Shown one piece after another: positions 26,329 through 35,187 of a stretch of 64,000 nt of DNA (the stretch's first letter is position 1; the number at the start of each line of letters is the position of its first letter). A program made the translations under genes and the position numbers. Below the pieces are notes generated by a model. That model saw only the letters and a program-made list of their open reading frames with translations. It searched no databases and had not been told where the DNA came from. This DNA comes from Chloroflexota bacterium (GTDB lineage: Bacteria > Chloroflexota > Anaerolineae > Anaerolineales > Villigracilaceae), in NCBI GenBank assembly GCA_016234555.1, contig JACRBJ010000035.1:1-64000 (forward strand). The letters run 5' to 3'.

Positions 26329-27540
26329 ATGGCAAAGTTTGCAAAACGAATTGATTACATGCAAGCCACGGCGGACGTTGTCCGCTATTTATTCGAATCA
26401 ATGACCGACCCCGAAACCATTTCCTTTGGTGGGGGAGCGCCGGCTCGCGAAGCATTGCCGGTGGAGATCGTCCACGAGATTGCGGACGAGGTCCTTACGC
26501 GGGAAAAGCGGGGCGTGCAAGCCCTCCAATATGGCAACCCCATCGGCATCCCGGACCTGCGGCAGGCGGTCATCGACAGGCTGTTGACTCCCATGGGGCT
26601 GAAGGCGGGGCTGGAGAATGTCATCATCGTGGCGGGTGGCATCGAGAGCATGAATCTGGTCAGCCAGTTGTATCTGGAGCCGGGGGACGTCGTCCTGGTG
26701 GAATCCCCGACCTTCGTCCATACGGTGCAAATTTTCAAAATGTTCGAAGCCCGATGCATCGCCTGCGAGACGGACGACCACGGGCTGGTCATTGAGGATG
26801 TGGAGGCGAAGATCAGGCAATATTCGCCGAAGATGATCTACGTCATCCCCACCTTCCAGAATCCTTCCGGGCGGACCATGAGCCTGGAGCGCAGGAAGGC
26901 GCTGGCGGAACTCGGCAGCCAGTACGACATTGTCATCCTGGAGGATGACCCCTACTGTGAAATGCGATACAGCGGGGACAGGCTGCCCCCGGTCAAGTAT
27001 TTCGACGAGACGGGCAACACGGTCTTCGTCAACAGCTTTTCCAAGATTTTCTCGCCCGGCTCGCGGCTGGGATATGCCTTCGCGGACGAGGAAATCGTCA
27101 GGAAGATTTACGACGCCAAGACAGCCACCAATTCCCACACCAATGTCCTGACCCAAATCCTGTGCGCGGAGTTCTTCAACCGTGGGCTGTTCGAGCCGCA
27201 CCTCAAGATGATTTGCGACATCCACCGCGAGCGACGGAATGTGATGATGGACTGCATCCAGTCCATGCTGCCGGAGGGAGTCAAATACGTCTACCCCGAC
27301 GGCGGATTATTTACCTGGGTGGAACTGCCGGGGCAGGTCGATACGACGGCAATGCTTGGCGATGCTGTGGCGCAGAAGGTGGCTTACATGCCGGGCAGGG
27401 AGTTCTTTGTGGAGGGACAACCCGTCCGGGATAACTGCATGAGGGTCAGCTTTGGCGGGGTGATGCCGGAGAAGATTCCCGTTGGCATGGAACGCCTCGC
27501 GAAGGTCATCCGCTCGAAGCTATACCGCACTCGGTCATAA
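26329..27540 (+). CDS. PLP-dependent class I/II aminotransferase
   Basis: A 403-residue fold-type-I aminotransferase of the MocR/LysN-like subgroup without an attached GntR domain. Motifs include ALQYGNPIGIPDLRQAV, VAGGIESMNLVSQLYLEPGD, PTFQNPSGRTMSLERR, ILEDDPYCEMRY and the PLP-lysine region NSFSKIFSPGSRLGYAF. Members act on 2-aminoadipate or aromatic and branched amino acids; the exact substrate is open. The last residues YRTRS and the stop codon come from a 69-bp palindromic repeat (27522-27590), so the C-terminus has been altered by that element. Probably co-transcribed with the nitroreductase. Confidence 0.9.
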   Translation: MAKFAKRIDYMQATADVVRYLFESMTDPETISFGGGAPAREALPVEIVHEIADEVLTREKRGVQALQYGNPIGIPDLRQAVIDRLLTPMGLKAGLENVIIVAGGIESMNLVSQLYLEPGDVVLVESPTFVHTVQIFKMFEARCIACETDDHGLVIEDVEAKIRQYSPKMIYVIPTFQNPSGRTMSLERRKALAELGSQYDIVILEDDPYCEMRYSGDRLPPVKYFDETGNTVFVNSFSKIFSPGSRLGYAFADEEIVRKIYDAKTATNSHTNVLTQILCAEFFNRGLFEPHLKMICDIHRERRNVMMDCIQSMLPEGVKYVYPDGGLFTWVELPGQVDTTAMLGDAVAQKVAYMPGREFFVEGQPVRDNCMRVSFGGVMPEKIPVGMERLAKVIRSKLYRTRS

Positions 27541-27590
27541 ATTGCGCTTTTTTAGAGGGCGGAATGCGCAATTTATGACCGTGGGTATTA
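27522..27590. repeat. 69-bp palindromic repeat, copy 2 (inverted relative to copy 1)
   Basis: The reverse complement is about 88% identical to 9151-9218. The inner arms CGGTCATAAATTGCGC and GCGCAATTTATGACCG are a perfect 16-bp inverted repeat. The element begins inside the aminotransferase reading frame and provides its final codons and TAA. Confidence 0.85.
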
Positions 27591-27627
27591 CATAATTGGT
27601 TTGCTTTCATTCAAAAGGAGGTACGGC

Positions 27628-28011
27628 ATGTTGAACAAACAAGGCAAGGCGGTTCTGGAGGAAGGGACGCAGAAGGTCACAGAGAAGGATGTCGCGATTG
27701 TGGTCAGCAGGTCGGAGGAGATTCAGAAAAAGTTCAGCGCAAGGGGTCCGCTGGCGCGCTTCATCGTGGACGGCAAACTGCTCATCTCGCTGGTCAAGGA
27801 TTACTGGTCGAAATCATACCGCCAGATTCCCTACGGCATCCTTTCGTCAGCTGTCTTCACCTTGATTTATGTCTTCAATCCGCTCGATATTGTCCCTGAC
27901 GTCCTGCCGATTATCGGTCAAGTGGACGACGTGGCGGTCCTCAGCGCCTGCCTGCTGTTGATCGAGCAGGATTTGAACAAGTACAGGGATTGGAAGGCGG
28001 GGCAGGACTAG
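27628..28011 (+). CDS. YkvA/DUF1232-family membrane protein
   Basis: A 127-residue protein whose C-terminal half carries the DUF1232 signature: YRQIPYGILSSAVFTLIYV, then FNPLDIVPDVLPIIGQVDD and a second hydrophobic stretch VAVLSACLLLIEQDL. The N-terminal 60 residues are charged and helical. The role of the family is unknown. AAAAGGAGG lies seven bases before the ATG at 27628. Confidence 0.87.
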   Translation: MLNKQGKAVLEEGTQKVTEKDVAIVVSRSEEIQKKFSARGPLARFIVDGKLLISLVKDYWSKSYRQIPYGILSSAVFTLIYVFNPLDIVPDVLPIIGQVDDVAVLSACLLLIEQDLNKYRDWKAGQD

Positions 28012-28016
28012 CGATC

Positions 28017-28058
28017 TACAATGTCTTGTGCATGGCAGAGACGATGATAGGGTTACAA
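28017..28058. repeat. About 42-bp dispersed repeat, copy 1
   Basis: Core CTTGTGCATGGCAGAGACG followed by ATGATAGGGTTACAA matches 30372-30414 with a few substitutions. It lies directly after the DUF1232 gene. Confidence 0.6.
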
Positions 28059-28135
28059 TTGTGTAATGAGCTTTCGTATTCTCAGCAGTCAATTGCGCGC
28101 GGAATATTTCTGAATGAAAGAACCGGGAGGCTATT

Positions 28136-29239
28136 ATGTCGCAACGGTCTGGCACAGGAATAAAATTATTCTTTTTGATGACGGGAGTCATAATAACACT
28201 GGCATGTCGTGTTCTCTTTCCAGCCCCCTCCAACACGCCGATTAGTGAACCAAGCCCAAAGACGCTTGAGTCGCCGTTCATTTCACAGCCAACGCCCACG
28301 ATTCGTCCAACAAAAATCCGCACACCTCTTCCTTCGCGCACCCAAATTCCAGCGTTTCCCACAGACATGGGAGCCTACACGGCAGATATATTAAATGCGT
28401 GCACACTGGTTCAAACTGGGGAGGTCGCAGCGCTTTTCCCAAATCCACCCATGCCCACTAATGAGTTGAAAAAGGAAAGTGGATACACAATTTCCAGGTG
28501 CCTTTATGAAAATGATGAAATGAGACTTTCCATTTCCATCGCGTCGAGCCCGGATTTTATCGACTCGTTGACCGAAGACCTGCTAAATATGAAGCAAGTA
28601 CCATTGTTTGTACAATTCTCAGCTTCAGGGGCGAATATTTATCAGGCATCTGCGCCAAATGGATATACCCATGTTGGAGTTATTTTTGCCGCAATTATTA
28701 TCAAAGACAACACTGCTGTCAAAATCATAGGCTCGGGCAAATCATATCAATATCATGCGCCGAGAGAAACTTTATTCGTCAAGGCGCTTGCGGGGAGGCT
28801 TCCCAGGGAAACGATTGTATTTAATGCCTGCAACCTCGTTACAATGGATGAAGTCGCGGAACTTTTTCCCAATCCGCCCAAACCAATCAATGAATTACAC
28901 AGGGAGGAAGGAACGTCGTATTCAACTTGCAGCTTTCTCGACGATAATATGAACCTGACCCTTGGTGTTAAATTGGATGCGGAGTCTGCCCGGGGATTAA
29001 CTGAAAGTATGCAAAATTTGATGAAGGAAACCCCGCTAGTCACTGAATATTTTGCCCTTGGGGCGGATATATATCAATGGGGCGGACCAAATGATGACAC
29101 GCAAATCGGGGAGATTTTTATGGCAATGATCGTTAAAGGCGATACGATCATGGAAATTACCGGCACTGGCGTATCATATCAGTATGATGAAGACAGGGAA
29201 ACCCGGTTTGTGAGCACAATTGTCGGCAGGCTGCCGTGA
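28136..29239 (+). CDS. Putative lipoprotein with two tandem homologous domains
   Basis: A 367-residue exported protein. The hydrophobic leader ends in ITLAC (about residues 20-24), a possible though atypical lipobox. A Pro/Thr-rich linker follows (about 28-75). Two domains of about 140 residues (roughly 80-222 and 225-366) are clearly related: each begins with NAC-x-LV, has EVA-x-LFPNPP, a later Cys, and ends in SYQY then GRLP. One disulfide per domain is plausible. The family is unknown. GGGAGG precedes the ATG. Confidence 0.8.
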   Translation: MSQRSGTGIKLFFLMTGVIITLACRVLFPAPSNTPISEPSPKTLESPFISQPTPTIRPTKIRTPLPSRTQIPAFPTDMGAYTADILNACTLVQTGEVAALFPNPPMPTNELKKESGYTISRCLYENDEMRLSISIASSPDFIDSLTEDLLNMKQVPLFVQFSASGANIYQASAPNGYTHVGVIFAAIIIKDNTAVKIIGSGKSYQYHAPRETLFVKALAGRLPRETIVFNACNLVTMDEVAELFPNPPKPINELHREEGTSYSTCSFLDDNMNLTLGVKLDAESARGLTESMQNLMKETPLVTEYFALGADIYQWGGPNDDTQIGEIFMAMIVKGDTIMEITGTGVSYQYDEDRETRFVSTIVGRLP

Positions 29240-29269
29240 AAGAAAGAGAATAAAGAAGGAATCATAAAC

Positions 29270-30283
29270 ATGACAAGTGAACCAAAACTTCGCTGGCATG
29301 ACCCCGATTGGCAGAGACAAGCCCACGATTGGATCCGCGCGGAAGCGAAACGAAATTCCATTCAGATCACAGGTGAGATCGAACAAAATCACGCCTACGC
29401 ATGGTCAACTGTGATGCGTGTTCCGTCCAGTGAGGGCGCGTTATTCTTCAAAGCCACCGCGCCAGAGACGGTTTACGAGTCGGCGTTGACCCAGATGCTG
29501 GCGGACTGGTATCCCGATTGGATGCCGAAACTCATTGCAGTGGACACCGTCCGCGGCTGGATGCTGATGCGTGACGGCGGCGAACAACTACGAGCCTCCA
29601 TCCGCCCGACGCAGGACATCAAGCCGTGGAAACCCGTCATCGTGGAATTCGCCAAATTACAGATCGGGCTTGCAGAACACGTCTCAGAGATTTTAGCCTT
29701 GGGGATTCCCGACCATCGCCTTGCAGCCCTGCCTGCGCTTTACAAGACATTACTCGCGGACGAAGCCAGCCTGATGATCGATCAGGAGAAGGGGCTGACC
29801 TCCAGCGACTTCCAGCAATTGCAAGACCTGACGCCGCGCTTCGGACAGATCTGCGCCGACCTCGCCGCCTTTGGGATTCCCGAATCGCTCAACCACGGAG
29901 ACTTCCATGACGGAAACATCCTGCTCAAAGACGGACGTGTCACCTTCTTCGATTGGGGCGACGCCAGCGTGACCCACCCGTTCACGTCACTGCGGACATT
30001 TTTTGTGAGCATCGAGATCGCCCTCGAACTGGAAGATTATTCCTTTACCCCTGAAATGTCCGCCTTGTTGGACCGTTATCTGGAACCCTGGCGGAAATTC
30101 GCGTCGAAAGGCGCACTGTTGACCGCCTACCGCCTTTCAAAGCCCGTGGCATCCATTGTCAAGGCGCTTGCATGGCATCAGACCATCTCGCGGCTCGAAG
30201 GCTCCCTGCGCGAAGAATACGCCTGGATCGTCCCCGAGGTGCTGAGGGAGTTTCTATATCATGAGAAGATGCTGGCGGGGTGA
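29270..30283 (+). CDS. Aminoglycoside-phosphotransferase-fold kinase
   Basis: A 337-residue soluble kinase of the APH/choline-kinase fold. The Brenner-type catalytic loop is LNHGDFHDGNILL (catalytic Asp) and the metal-binding loop is VTFFDWGDASV. The N-terminal lobe contains LFFKAT as a likely ATP-contact lysine. Most environmental members phosphorylate unknown small molecules, so antibiotic resistance should not be assumed. AGAAGGAATC precedes the ATG. It follows the lipoprotein by 30 bases. Confidence 0.87.
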   Translation: MTSEPKLRWHDPDWQRQAHDWIRAEAKRNSIQITGEIEQNHAYAWSTVMRVPSSEGALFFKATAPETVYESALTQMLADWYPDWMPKLIAVDTVRGWMLMRDGGEQLRASIRPTQDIKPWKPVIVEFAKLQIGLAEHVSEILALGIPDHRLAALPALYKTLLADEASLMIDQEKGLTSSDFQQLQDLTPRFGQICADLAAFGIPESLNHGDFHDGNILLKDGRVTFFDWGDASVTHPFTSLRTFFVSIEIALELEDYSFTPEMSALLDRYLEPWRKFASKGALLTAYRLSKPVASIVKALAWHQTISRLEGSLREEYAWIVPEVLREFLYHEKMLAG

Positions 30284-30371
30284 GTGCCTATAATGGTGTG
30301 AGACCCCGAAGTACCAAATGTGCAGATGCCCCCGTTATTTCAAGCAGTCATCAAAGCCACAGAGGAAGCGA

Positions 30372-30414
30372 TTTATAATTCCTTGTGCATGACAGAGACG
30401 ATGACGGGTCACAA
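30372..30414. repeat. About 42-bp dispersed repeat, copy 2
   Basis: Core CTTGTGCATGACAGAGACG then ATGACGGGTCACAA, related to 28017-28058. It lies in the 222-base gap before the AT-rich island, which otherwise shows no feature. Confidence 0.6.
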
Positions 30415-30506
30415 AGGGAGGAGGATAGAGGCGTTGGACTAGGTAGGAAAAGATTGTTAGTACACTTCTTGCGTGCACTTGTTGAAACCACAAATTCATT
30501 ATTGTC

Positions 30507-31694
30507 TCAACTTGATTTTTTTCGCTCAACCAACCATTTAACAACAGCTAACACGCCATAACTACCAGTAACCGCACCTACGAGTTCGAATAAGTGGTCC
30601 CAAAATGGGTGTTCCATCCTAATGTTCATGATCAATTCGTCGAGGGGAATTTTTTTTGTTCCATCAATGAGCATAGGAGTAATTTTTGTGTAGGATTGTT
30701 GTTCTAAAGATTTTCGTCCTAATGGGGCAGCAAAAAGTTCAAAGCTGTTAGATGTGAATTGTGGATATGCTGCATGACACGAATCATTCTTCATAAGAAT
30801 ATAATTTCTGTCATAATCAAACTCTAATGTCAAAGAATTTTGACTTACTATTTGTGTTGCTATTGATCTGCGTGGGTCACACGAATCAATATCTTTTACA
30901 GTCAACCAAGTGGGATGTCTAATGATTATAGTATCTCCGGGGTAGCCGTACTGTTTTAAATCTAATGTTACTTTATTCACCTCGGAATGAAAAATTAAAG
31001 ATCTTACTCCTAAAATCAATAAAACTGTCGTGATAACAACCCAAACCGAGCTCAGTTTGGCGAACCCGCTGACAGCTAATTTAATAATAGGCCAACTCAT
31101 AAAAACGCAAAGAAACACGCCAATAACTATGATGTTATAAATATCATAGTTGTCAAGTGTAAACCAAATATAGAGAGCAAGAAATGTGCCTGTAAGCCAA
31201 GCAGAAAACGCTCCGGCCCAATTTTCGACAGTAACTCGTGGTGAAAGTGAGTTCTTTGTTTTTTGGGGTGAGTTTTTAGTTCCTTGTGAACTTATCTTTT
31301 TTAGGGCATCCTGTATAAAACCGAGAAGTTTTATTTGTACATTTCGGTCGTTCTGGTCGGGAATTATTTCTATTAGTTCATCTATTAATGCTGGTTCCAA
31401 TGACATATTTCTTAGATATGAAATATTTTGAATTTTTTTTCCTGTCTCAACGCTTCTAAGCCCAATCTCATAAATTTTTGCATATGCAACTTGATTCCAG
31501 GCGCTATCGGGATTTGGTTCAGCTTGCAGGGTGAAGAAAGATTTAACGCTATTTTGTATGTACTTCAAGTATAAATTCTCAAAGAGTCCATTAATCATTA
31601 ATAATAACAAGGGCTCGACAACCTTGGTTTTTAGGACATAGTAAACACCAAGTCCTGTAAAAAACATTACTCCAATTAATAAAAATTGTATCAT
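30507..31694 (-). CDS. Multi-pass membrane protein of the AT-rich signalling operon
   Basis: A 395-residue protein of unknown family. One membrane segment lies at the N-terminus (about 2-20), a charged cytosolic helical region follows (about 45-150), then three membrane segments (about 160-180, 186-206 and 213-233), an outer beta-rich region (about 240-360) with Cys residues in DSCDPRR and NDSCHAAYP, and a last membrane segment near 370-385. ATG 31694 has GGGAG five bases upstream. It is the third gene after the triple-GAF kinase and the receiver, with a 15-base gap, and is the likely effector or sensor of that cassette. Confidence 0.72.
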   Translation of the reverse strand: MIQFLLIGVMFFTGLGVYYVLKTKVVEPLLLLMINGLFENLYLKYIQNSVKSFFTLQAEPNPDSAWNQVAYAKIYEIGLRSVETGKKIQNISYLRNMSLEPALIDELIEIIPDQNDRNVQIKLLGFIQDALKKISSQGTKNSPQKTKNSLSPRVTVENWAGAFSAWLTGTFLALYIWFTLDNYDIYNIIVIGVFLCVFMSWPIIKLAVSGFAKLSSVWVVITTVLLILGVRSLIFHSEVNKVTLDLKQYGYPGDTIIIRHPTWLTVKDIDSCDPRRSIATQIVSQNSLTLEFDYDRNYILMKNDSCHAAYPQFTSNSFELFAAPLGRKSLEQQSYTKITPMLIDGTKKIPLDELIMNIRMEHPFWDHLFELVGAVTGSYGVLAVVKWLVERKKSS

Positions 31695-31709
31695 GTTCAC
31701 TCCCGAATT

Positions 31710-32156
31710 TTATTGGTCCTGTTGGATCTTCAAGATTTCGAAAATTTGCTCTTTGAGAGTGGTAGGGGTTAAGCTTTCTTTCTGGAGTTGCCCGGCAATG
31801 TTTAGGTGCGTGATGTTGTATGTCAAAATAGGGTCAGGAACTATGGAGAGAATAGCTACGGGACACCCAACCTTTTGTTCACTGATCATCCACTTGATCA
31901 AGTTGATTCCAACATCGCCATTTTCATTATCAGATTTCCAGTTTCGAACAATTAGTGGGATGCTGTCTGACTGATTTGAAATCGGCAGGATTAAGTCCAC
32001 GACGATCAAATCGTATTTCTGCCAGTTGAGAGCTCTGTTGTATCCTTCGTGGGCGGAAATAGCGGAGTCAATCAAAAAACCTTCTTTCTTAACATAAAAA
32101 AACAAACCTTGGATAGTTTCAAAGTCATCATCAATCCATAGTATTCTTTTATTCAC
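31710..32156 (-). CDS. Single-domain response regulator (receiver)
   Basis: A 148-residue receiver-only protein. WIDDDFE holds the acidic pocket, Asp54 (VVDLILP) is the likely phospho-acceptor, and a Lys in QLQKES takes the conserved lysine position. There is an extended loop of about 20 residues after the Asp (SNQSDSIPLIVRNWKSDNEN). The start is uncertain: GTG 32156 has GGAGG five bases upstream, whereas ATG 32168, directly after the kinase stop, has none. It lies between the kinase and the membrane protein and has no DNA-binding output, so it probably acts on a protein. Confidence 0.85.
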   Translation of the reverse strand: MNKRILWIDDDFETIQGLFFYVKKEGFLIDSAISAHEGYNRALNWQKYDLIVVDLILPISNQSDSIPLIVRNWKSDNENGDVGINLIKWMISEQKVGCPVAILSIVPDPILTYNITHLNIAGQLQKESLTPTTLKEQIFEILKIQQDQ

Positions 32157-32168
32157 TTTTGCCTCCAT

Positions 32169-34832
32169 TTAATTTTTTGGTTGCTTTACTGGAAGTCGGA
32201 CAATAAAAGTAGTGAGGTATGCGTCTCCTCCTTGATGTTCACTGCTAACTGTAATGGATCCATGATGCATGTCCTCAATTACATCTCTGGCATAGGTCAG
32301 GCCGACACCTGACCCAGTTCGGTATCGATCTGTGGCTTTTTCTCCCCGATAAAAAGGTCTGTATATCAATCGATTTTCAATTTCTTCCTTGGTGATGCTT
32401 ACTCCATAATTTTGAATATATACCATGTAGTAGTTTGAATCTTTGCTCCAGCGACCAGCAACAAAAACATAACGATTCTTTTCATTACCTGCGGGAGGGC
32501 GGAAAGAATATTTCACTGCATTTTGTATTAGGTTATTAAAGGCAATAGTCAATTCGTCTAGCACCATTTCAATTTTTGGGAAACTCTCTTTGTCGTAAGT
32601 TGTTGGTCCTTTGATTTCGCAGCCTTTATGGAAGGCTTCGCTTTCGGAAACTTCACATGCGGTTTTGAGAGGACGAAATATGCTGTGCTCTGAAAACTTA
32701 ACCTGATATTTTTTCTCTGATAGAACTCTCATAAGGGTTTTTGTTTGCATCTTCAGACCCGAAACAATATTTGCGTTTCGTTTGGCTACAAAATACAGCT
32801 CTGAGTCTTGCGGCAATTCATCCCTAATAATCAATGAGTCTGCTGAAATACCTATCAATGGAGTATTAATTTCATGCGCTATGTTAATCAACATTCGTTG
32901 ACGTTCTTGCTCAATTTTGATAGATTCCATTGCAGATGCAAGTCGTCCTGCTATTGATTCTAATAATTCAACATCGTCAGTTGAAAATGGGGTGTTGGGC
33001 GCAGGTCGGGCAACTGTAATTACCCCATATAATTGATCAGACTTTTTAATCGGCACGGCAATATATGACCAACTTTTCTCAATAGAATTAATATAGGGTT
33101 CCAATTTTTTTGATGGAAGTCCAAAAGTGTCAAAGATTGAACTTTTTGCCAAAAGTCTGAGATTAGCTCTGTAGTCCATGCGAAGCTTTTTGCCCTTTCG
33201 AGCTTGCATAAACCCTACGATATTTCCGCTGTTATCCTTAAGGGTTTCAACTAAGTCGTCTGGATCTGTTGTTTGAATTCTTTCAATTTCATCTTTCTGA
33301 CTCTGGACTGCCCTTTTATTACTTCCAAAATGGTTAAACATTATAGTCGAGTGTGTATCGGCACAGAAACCAGTTTTTCCTTCCCCAATGGAGTAAACGA
33401 TGTCGTACGGTTTGCCGTCGCTTTTCTTGAGGCCTGGTCTACTTGTGCTTACTAATTCAAGCCTGTAGTGTTGTTCCCCGGGTTTTATGGCCATTTTGAA
33501 TATAGAACATCCGGAGGACATAACTAGTGACGGGATTTTTTCTGTAACATATGAGAATAATTTTTCTGCGTCGGTGATTATTCCAAGGCTAATAAGTAAA
33601 GCCCCAAGCTCTTTCTTTAGGTGATTTTCAAGAGATAATGCTGTTGTACTGGCAAAAGAGGATAAAAGCTGTTGTTGCCGTTTGCCTATTAAGGGTGGGG
33701 AGTTTTTTGAATTATTAGAATATGCACACAGTACACCTTCTAATTCGCCATCTTTTGAAATCACAGGAACTGCAAGAAAGGAAATGGGACCCTTTAGTCG
33801 CGATGTTACAGGGTCGATTTTAATGAGACCTTCGTATTTTATGTATTTATCATCATCGTCATAGGTTTCAGTTCCTGTAATTGTAGCTAATTCTTCGTCG
33901 CTTAATTCTTTCCCGTTCATATAATGGCGTATGTCTTGAATCGACAAAGCCATCCTATTCTTAAAAACCCAACCTACAAGACATTGGCCTCTTGCGTATT
34001 CAATAGCATCTGTTGCTTTGACAATCGAGCCATTTTTGGCGATCAATTTTATTTTTTTCCCATCCGCTCGCCGTAAATACAATTGTGTTTCTGAGCATTT
34101 GAGTATTCTCTTTAATCCTGCTGTAACCGCAGAGGCAAGTTCATCCATGTCTTTTTTGTTGCTGATTTCTATTAATTTTAGGATGATTTGCTCTTGCTCG
34201 TTAATAGTAGATGTGCTTCGAATTACAGCAGAAATGATCTGGGCTACTACAATTGCGATTTGTTCGTCAACTGCTGAGAAGGGCTCTTTGTTAATGCTCG
34301 CATGAAACTTAAGAATTCCGATAGGTGAGATATCGATAAGTGGAATAACAAGAATCGGCCGCTTTTCATCACTGCTCGAATAGAATTCAGCGCCATCATT
34401 ATATTTATCATTCCAGTATAAACCACTCCATTTTGCAATTTCAAGCTGATTGGTGACGTCGTCCAATCGCAAGGTTTGTTGTTGTCTAAAAACCCAACCG
34501 GCAACACCTTCTCCATCTGAAAAATAAGCTTTTCCAACCAGGTTTTTCTTCGACTCCCGATTCGTTGCGGCTAAAACGATGAAATCATTCTCAAGATCTC
34601 CTTCTTCGATATCATTGCCATTTCCATCCACCAAAGAGTTGTGGTACTCAGGAACGAGACTTGGAAGTAAATAGACCCAACACCCTTTTGCGCCTACAAT
34701 TCCAGGAAGTTCGTCGACAACTACATTTAGTAGTTGTTCGACTTCTGTGATCTTAGATATTTTGGCTAACCACGCCAATATTATTTGAGCAGATTTTGGA
34801 TTAAGTTCTGTTGTCATATAAGCCTCAATCAT
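32169..34832 (-). CDS. Triple-GAF hybrid-free sensor histidine kinase
   Basis: An 887-residue soluble kinase. Three GAF-like sensor domains (about residues 20-205, 215-400 and 405-640) are recognisable from repeated GEGVAGWVF / GQCLVGWVF / GEGKTGFCA and IPLIDIS / VPVISKDG / VPIKKSD patterns. The HisKA-like region has His653 in INIAHEINTPL, followed by an HATPase_c domain with NLIQNAVKYS and GSGVGLTYARDV. There is no membrane segment. GGAGG is six bases before the ATG. The stop codon directly abuts the receiver gene, so the two are coupled. Base composition is markedly AT-rich compared with genes on either side. Confidence 0.9.
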   Translation of the reverse strand: MIEAYMTTELNPKSAQIILAWLAKISKITEVEQLLNVVVDELPGIVGAKGCWVYLLPSLVPEYHNSLVDGNGNDIEEGDLENDFIVLAATNRESKKNLVGKAYFSDGEGVAGWVFRQQQTLRLDDVTNQLEIAKWSGLYWNDKYNDGAEFYSSSDEKRPILVIPLIDISPIGILKFHASINKEPFSAVDEQIAIVVAQIISAVIRSTSTINEQEQIILKLIEISNKKDMDELASAVTAGLKRILKCSETQLYLRRADGKKIKLIAKNGSIVKATDAIEYARGQCLVGWVFKNRMALSIQDIRHYMNGKELSDEELATITGTETYDDDDKYIKYEGLIKIDPVTSRLKGPISFLAVPVISKDGELEGVLCAYSNNSKNSPPLIGKRQQQLLSSFASTTALSLENHLKKELGALLISLGIITDAEKLFSYVTEKIPSLVMSSGCSIFKMAIKPGEQHYRLELVSTSRPGLKKSDGKPYDIVYSIGEGKTGFCADTHSTIMFNHFGSNKRAVQSQKDEIERIQTTDPDDLVETLKDNSGNIVGFMQARKGKKLRMDYRANLRLLAKSSIFDTFGLPSKKLEPYINSIEKSWSYIAVPIKKSDQLYGVITVARPAPNTPFSTDDVELLESIAGRLASAMESIKIEQERQRMLINIAHEINTPLIGISADSLIIRDELPQDSELYFVAKRNANIVSGLKMQTKTLMRVLSEKKYQVKFSEHSIFRPLKTACEVSESEAFHKGCEIKGPTTYDKESFPKIEMVLDELTIAFNNLIQNAVKYSFRPPAGNEKNRYVFVAGRWSKDSNYYMVYIQNYGVSITKEEIENRLIYRPFYRGEKATDRYRTGSGVGLTYARDVIEDMHHGSITVSSEHQGGDAYLTTFIVRLPVKQPKN

Positions 34833-35112
34833 ATTTATCCTCCGCCCTTGTCATTAGCTTGACATTATTCTTTCTTATTTGCTAATGCGCGTTCGTTATA
34901 ACCATTTATGATGTAATAAGTTGTTGTAGGGGGAGTGTTCTTCTGCTTGCGTCTCCCGCCTGGTTGCTAAGAAATAATTAATTTATTTTAGTACTAAACT
35001 AACAAATTTGCAATGTTTTTGAGGTTCTTTTGCGCGTTTTGCATTTAATATGGCAATTTGCGTCTTTTTTATCGAATTTTCCCCTGCTCAGGCCAAAATT
35101 TGACCTGAGCAA
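34833..35112. other. AT-rich non-coding leader region of the signalling island
   Basis: No open frame of note. It contains the GGAGG of the kinase gene at its left end and an additional hairpin GCTCAGG ... CCTGAGC at 35086-35110. The rest shows only AT-rich sequence; a promoter for the kinase operon should lie here but no convincing -35/-10 pair was identified. Confidence 0.5.
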
Positions 35113-35154
35113 ATAAAAAATTGACTGGGTCAAATTTTATTTTGACCCAGTCAA
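35113..35154 (-). terminator. Intrinsic terminator of the HU-like gene
   Basis: TTGACTGGGTCAAA and TTTGACCCAGTCAA (14 bp, perfect) with a 6-base loop, followed on the minus strand by TTTTTTAT. A short related hairpin CCCAGTTTGACTGGG lies between this stem and the gene. Confidence 0.88.
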
Positions 35155-35187
35155 ATCGAAATTTCACCCAGTCAAACTGGGAAAGGT

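Noticed and set aside
29270..30283. Aminoglycoside resistance gene
   Set aside because: The APH fold is clear but the protein is not close to any resistance enzyme I recognise, and the neighbourhood gives no resistance context.
35086..35175. Possible CRISPR array
   Set aside because: The repeated words are hairpin arms of different spacing, not direct repeats separated by equal unique spacers, and no cas gene is present.
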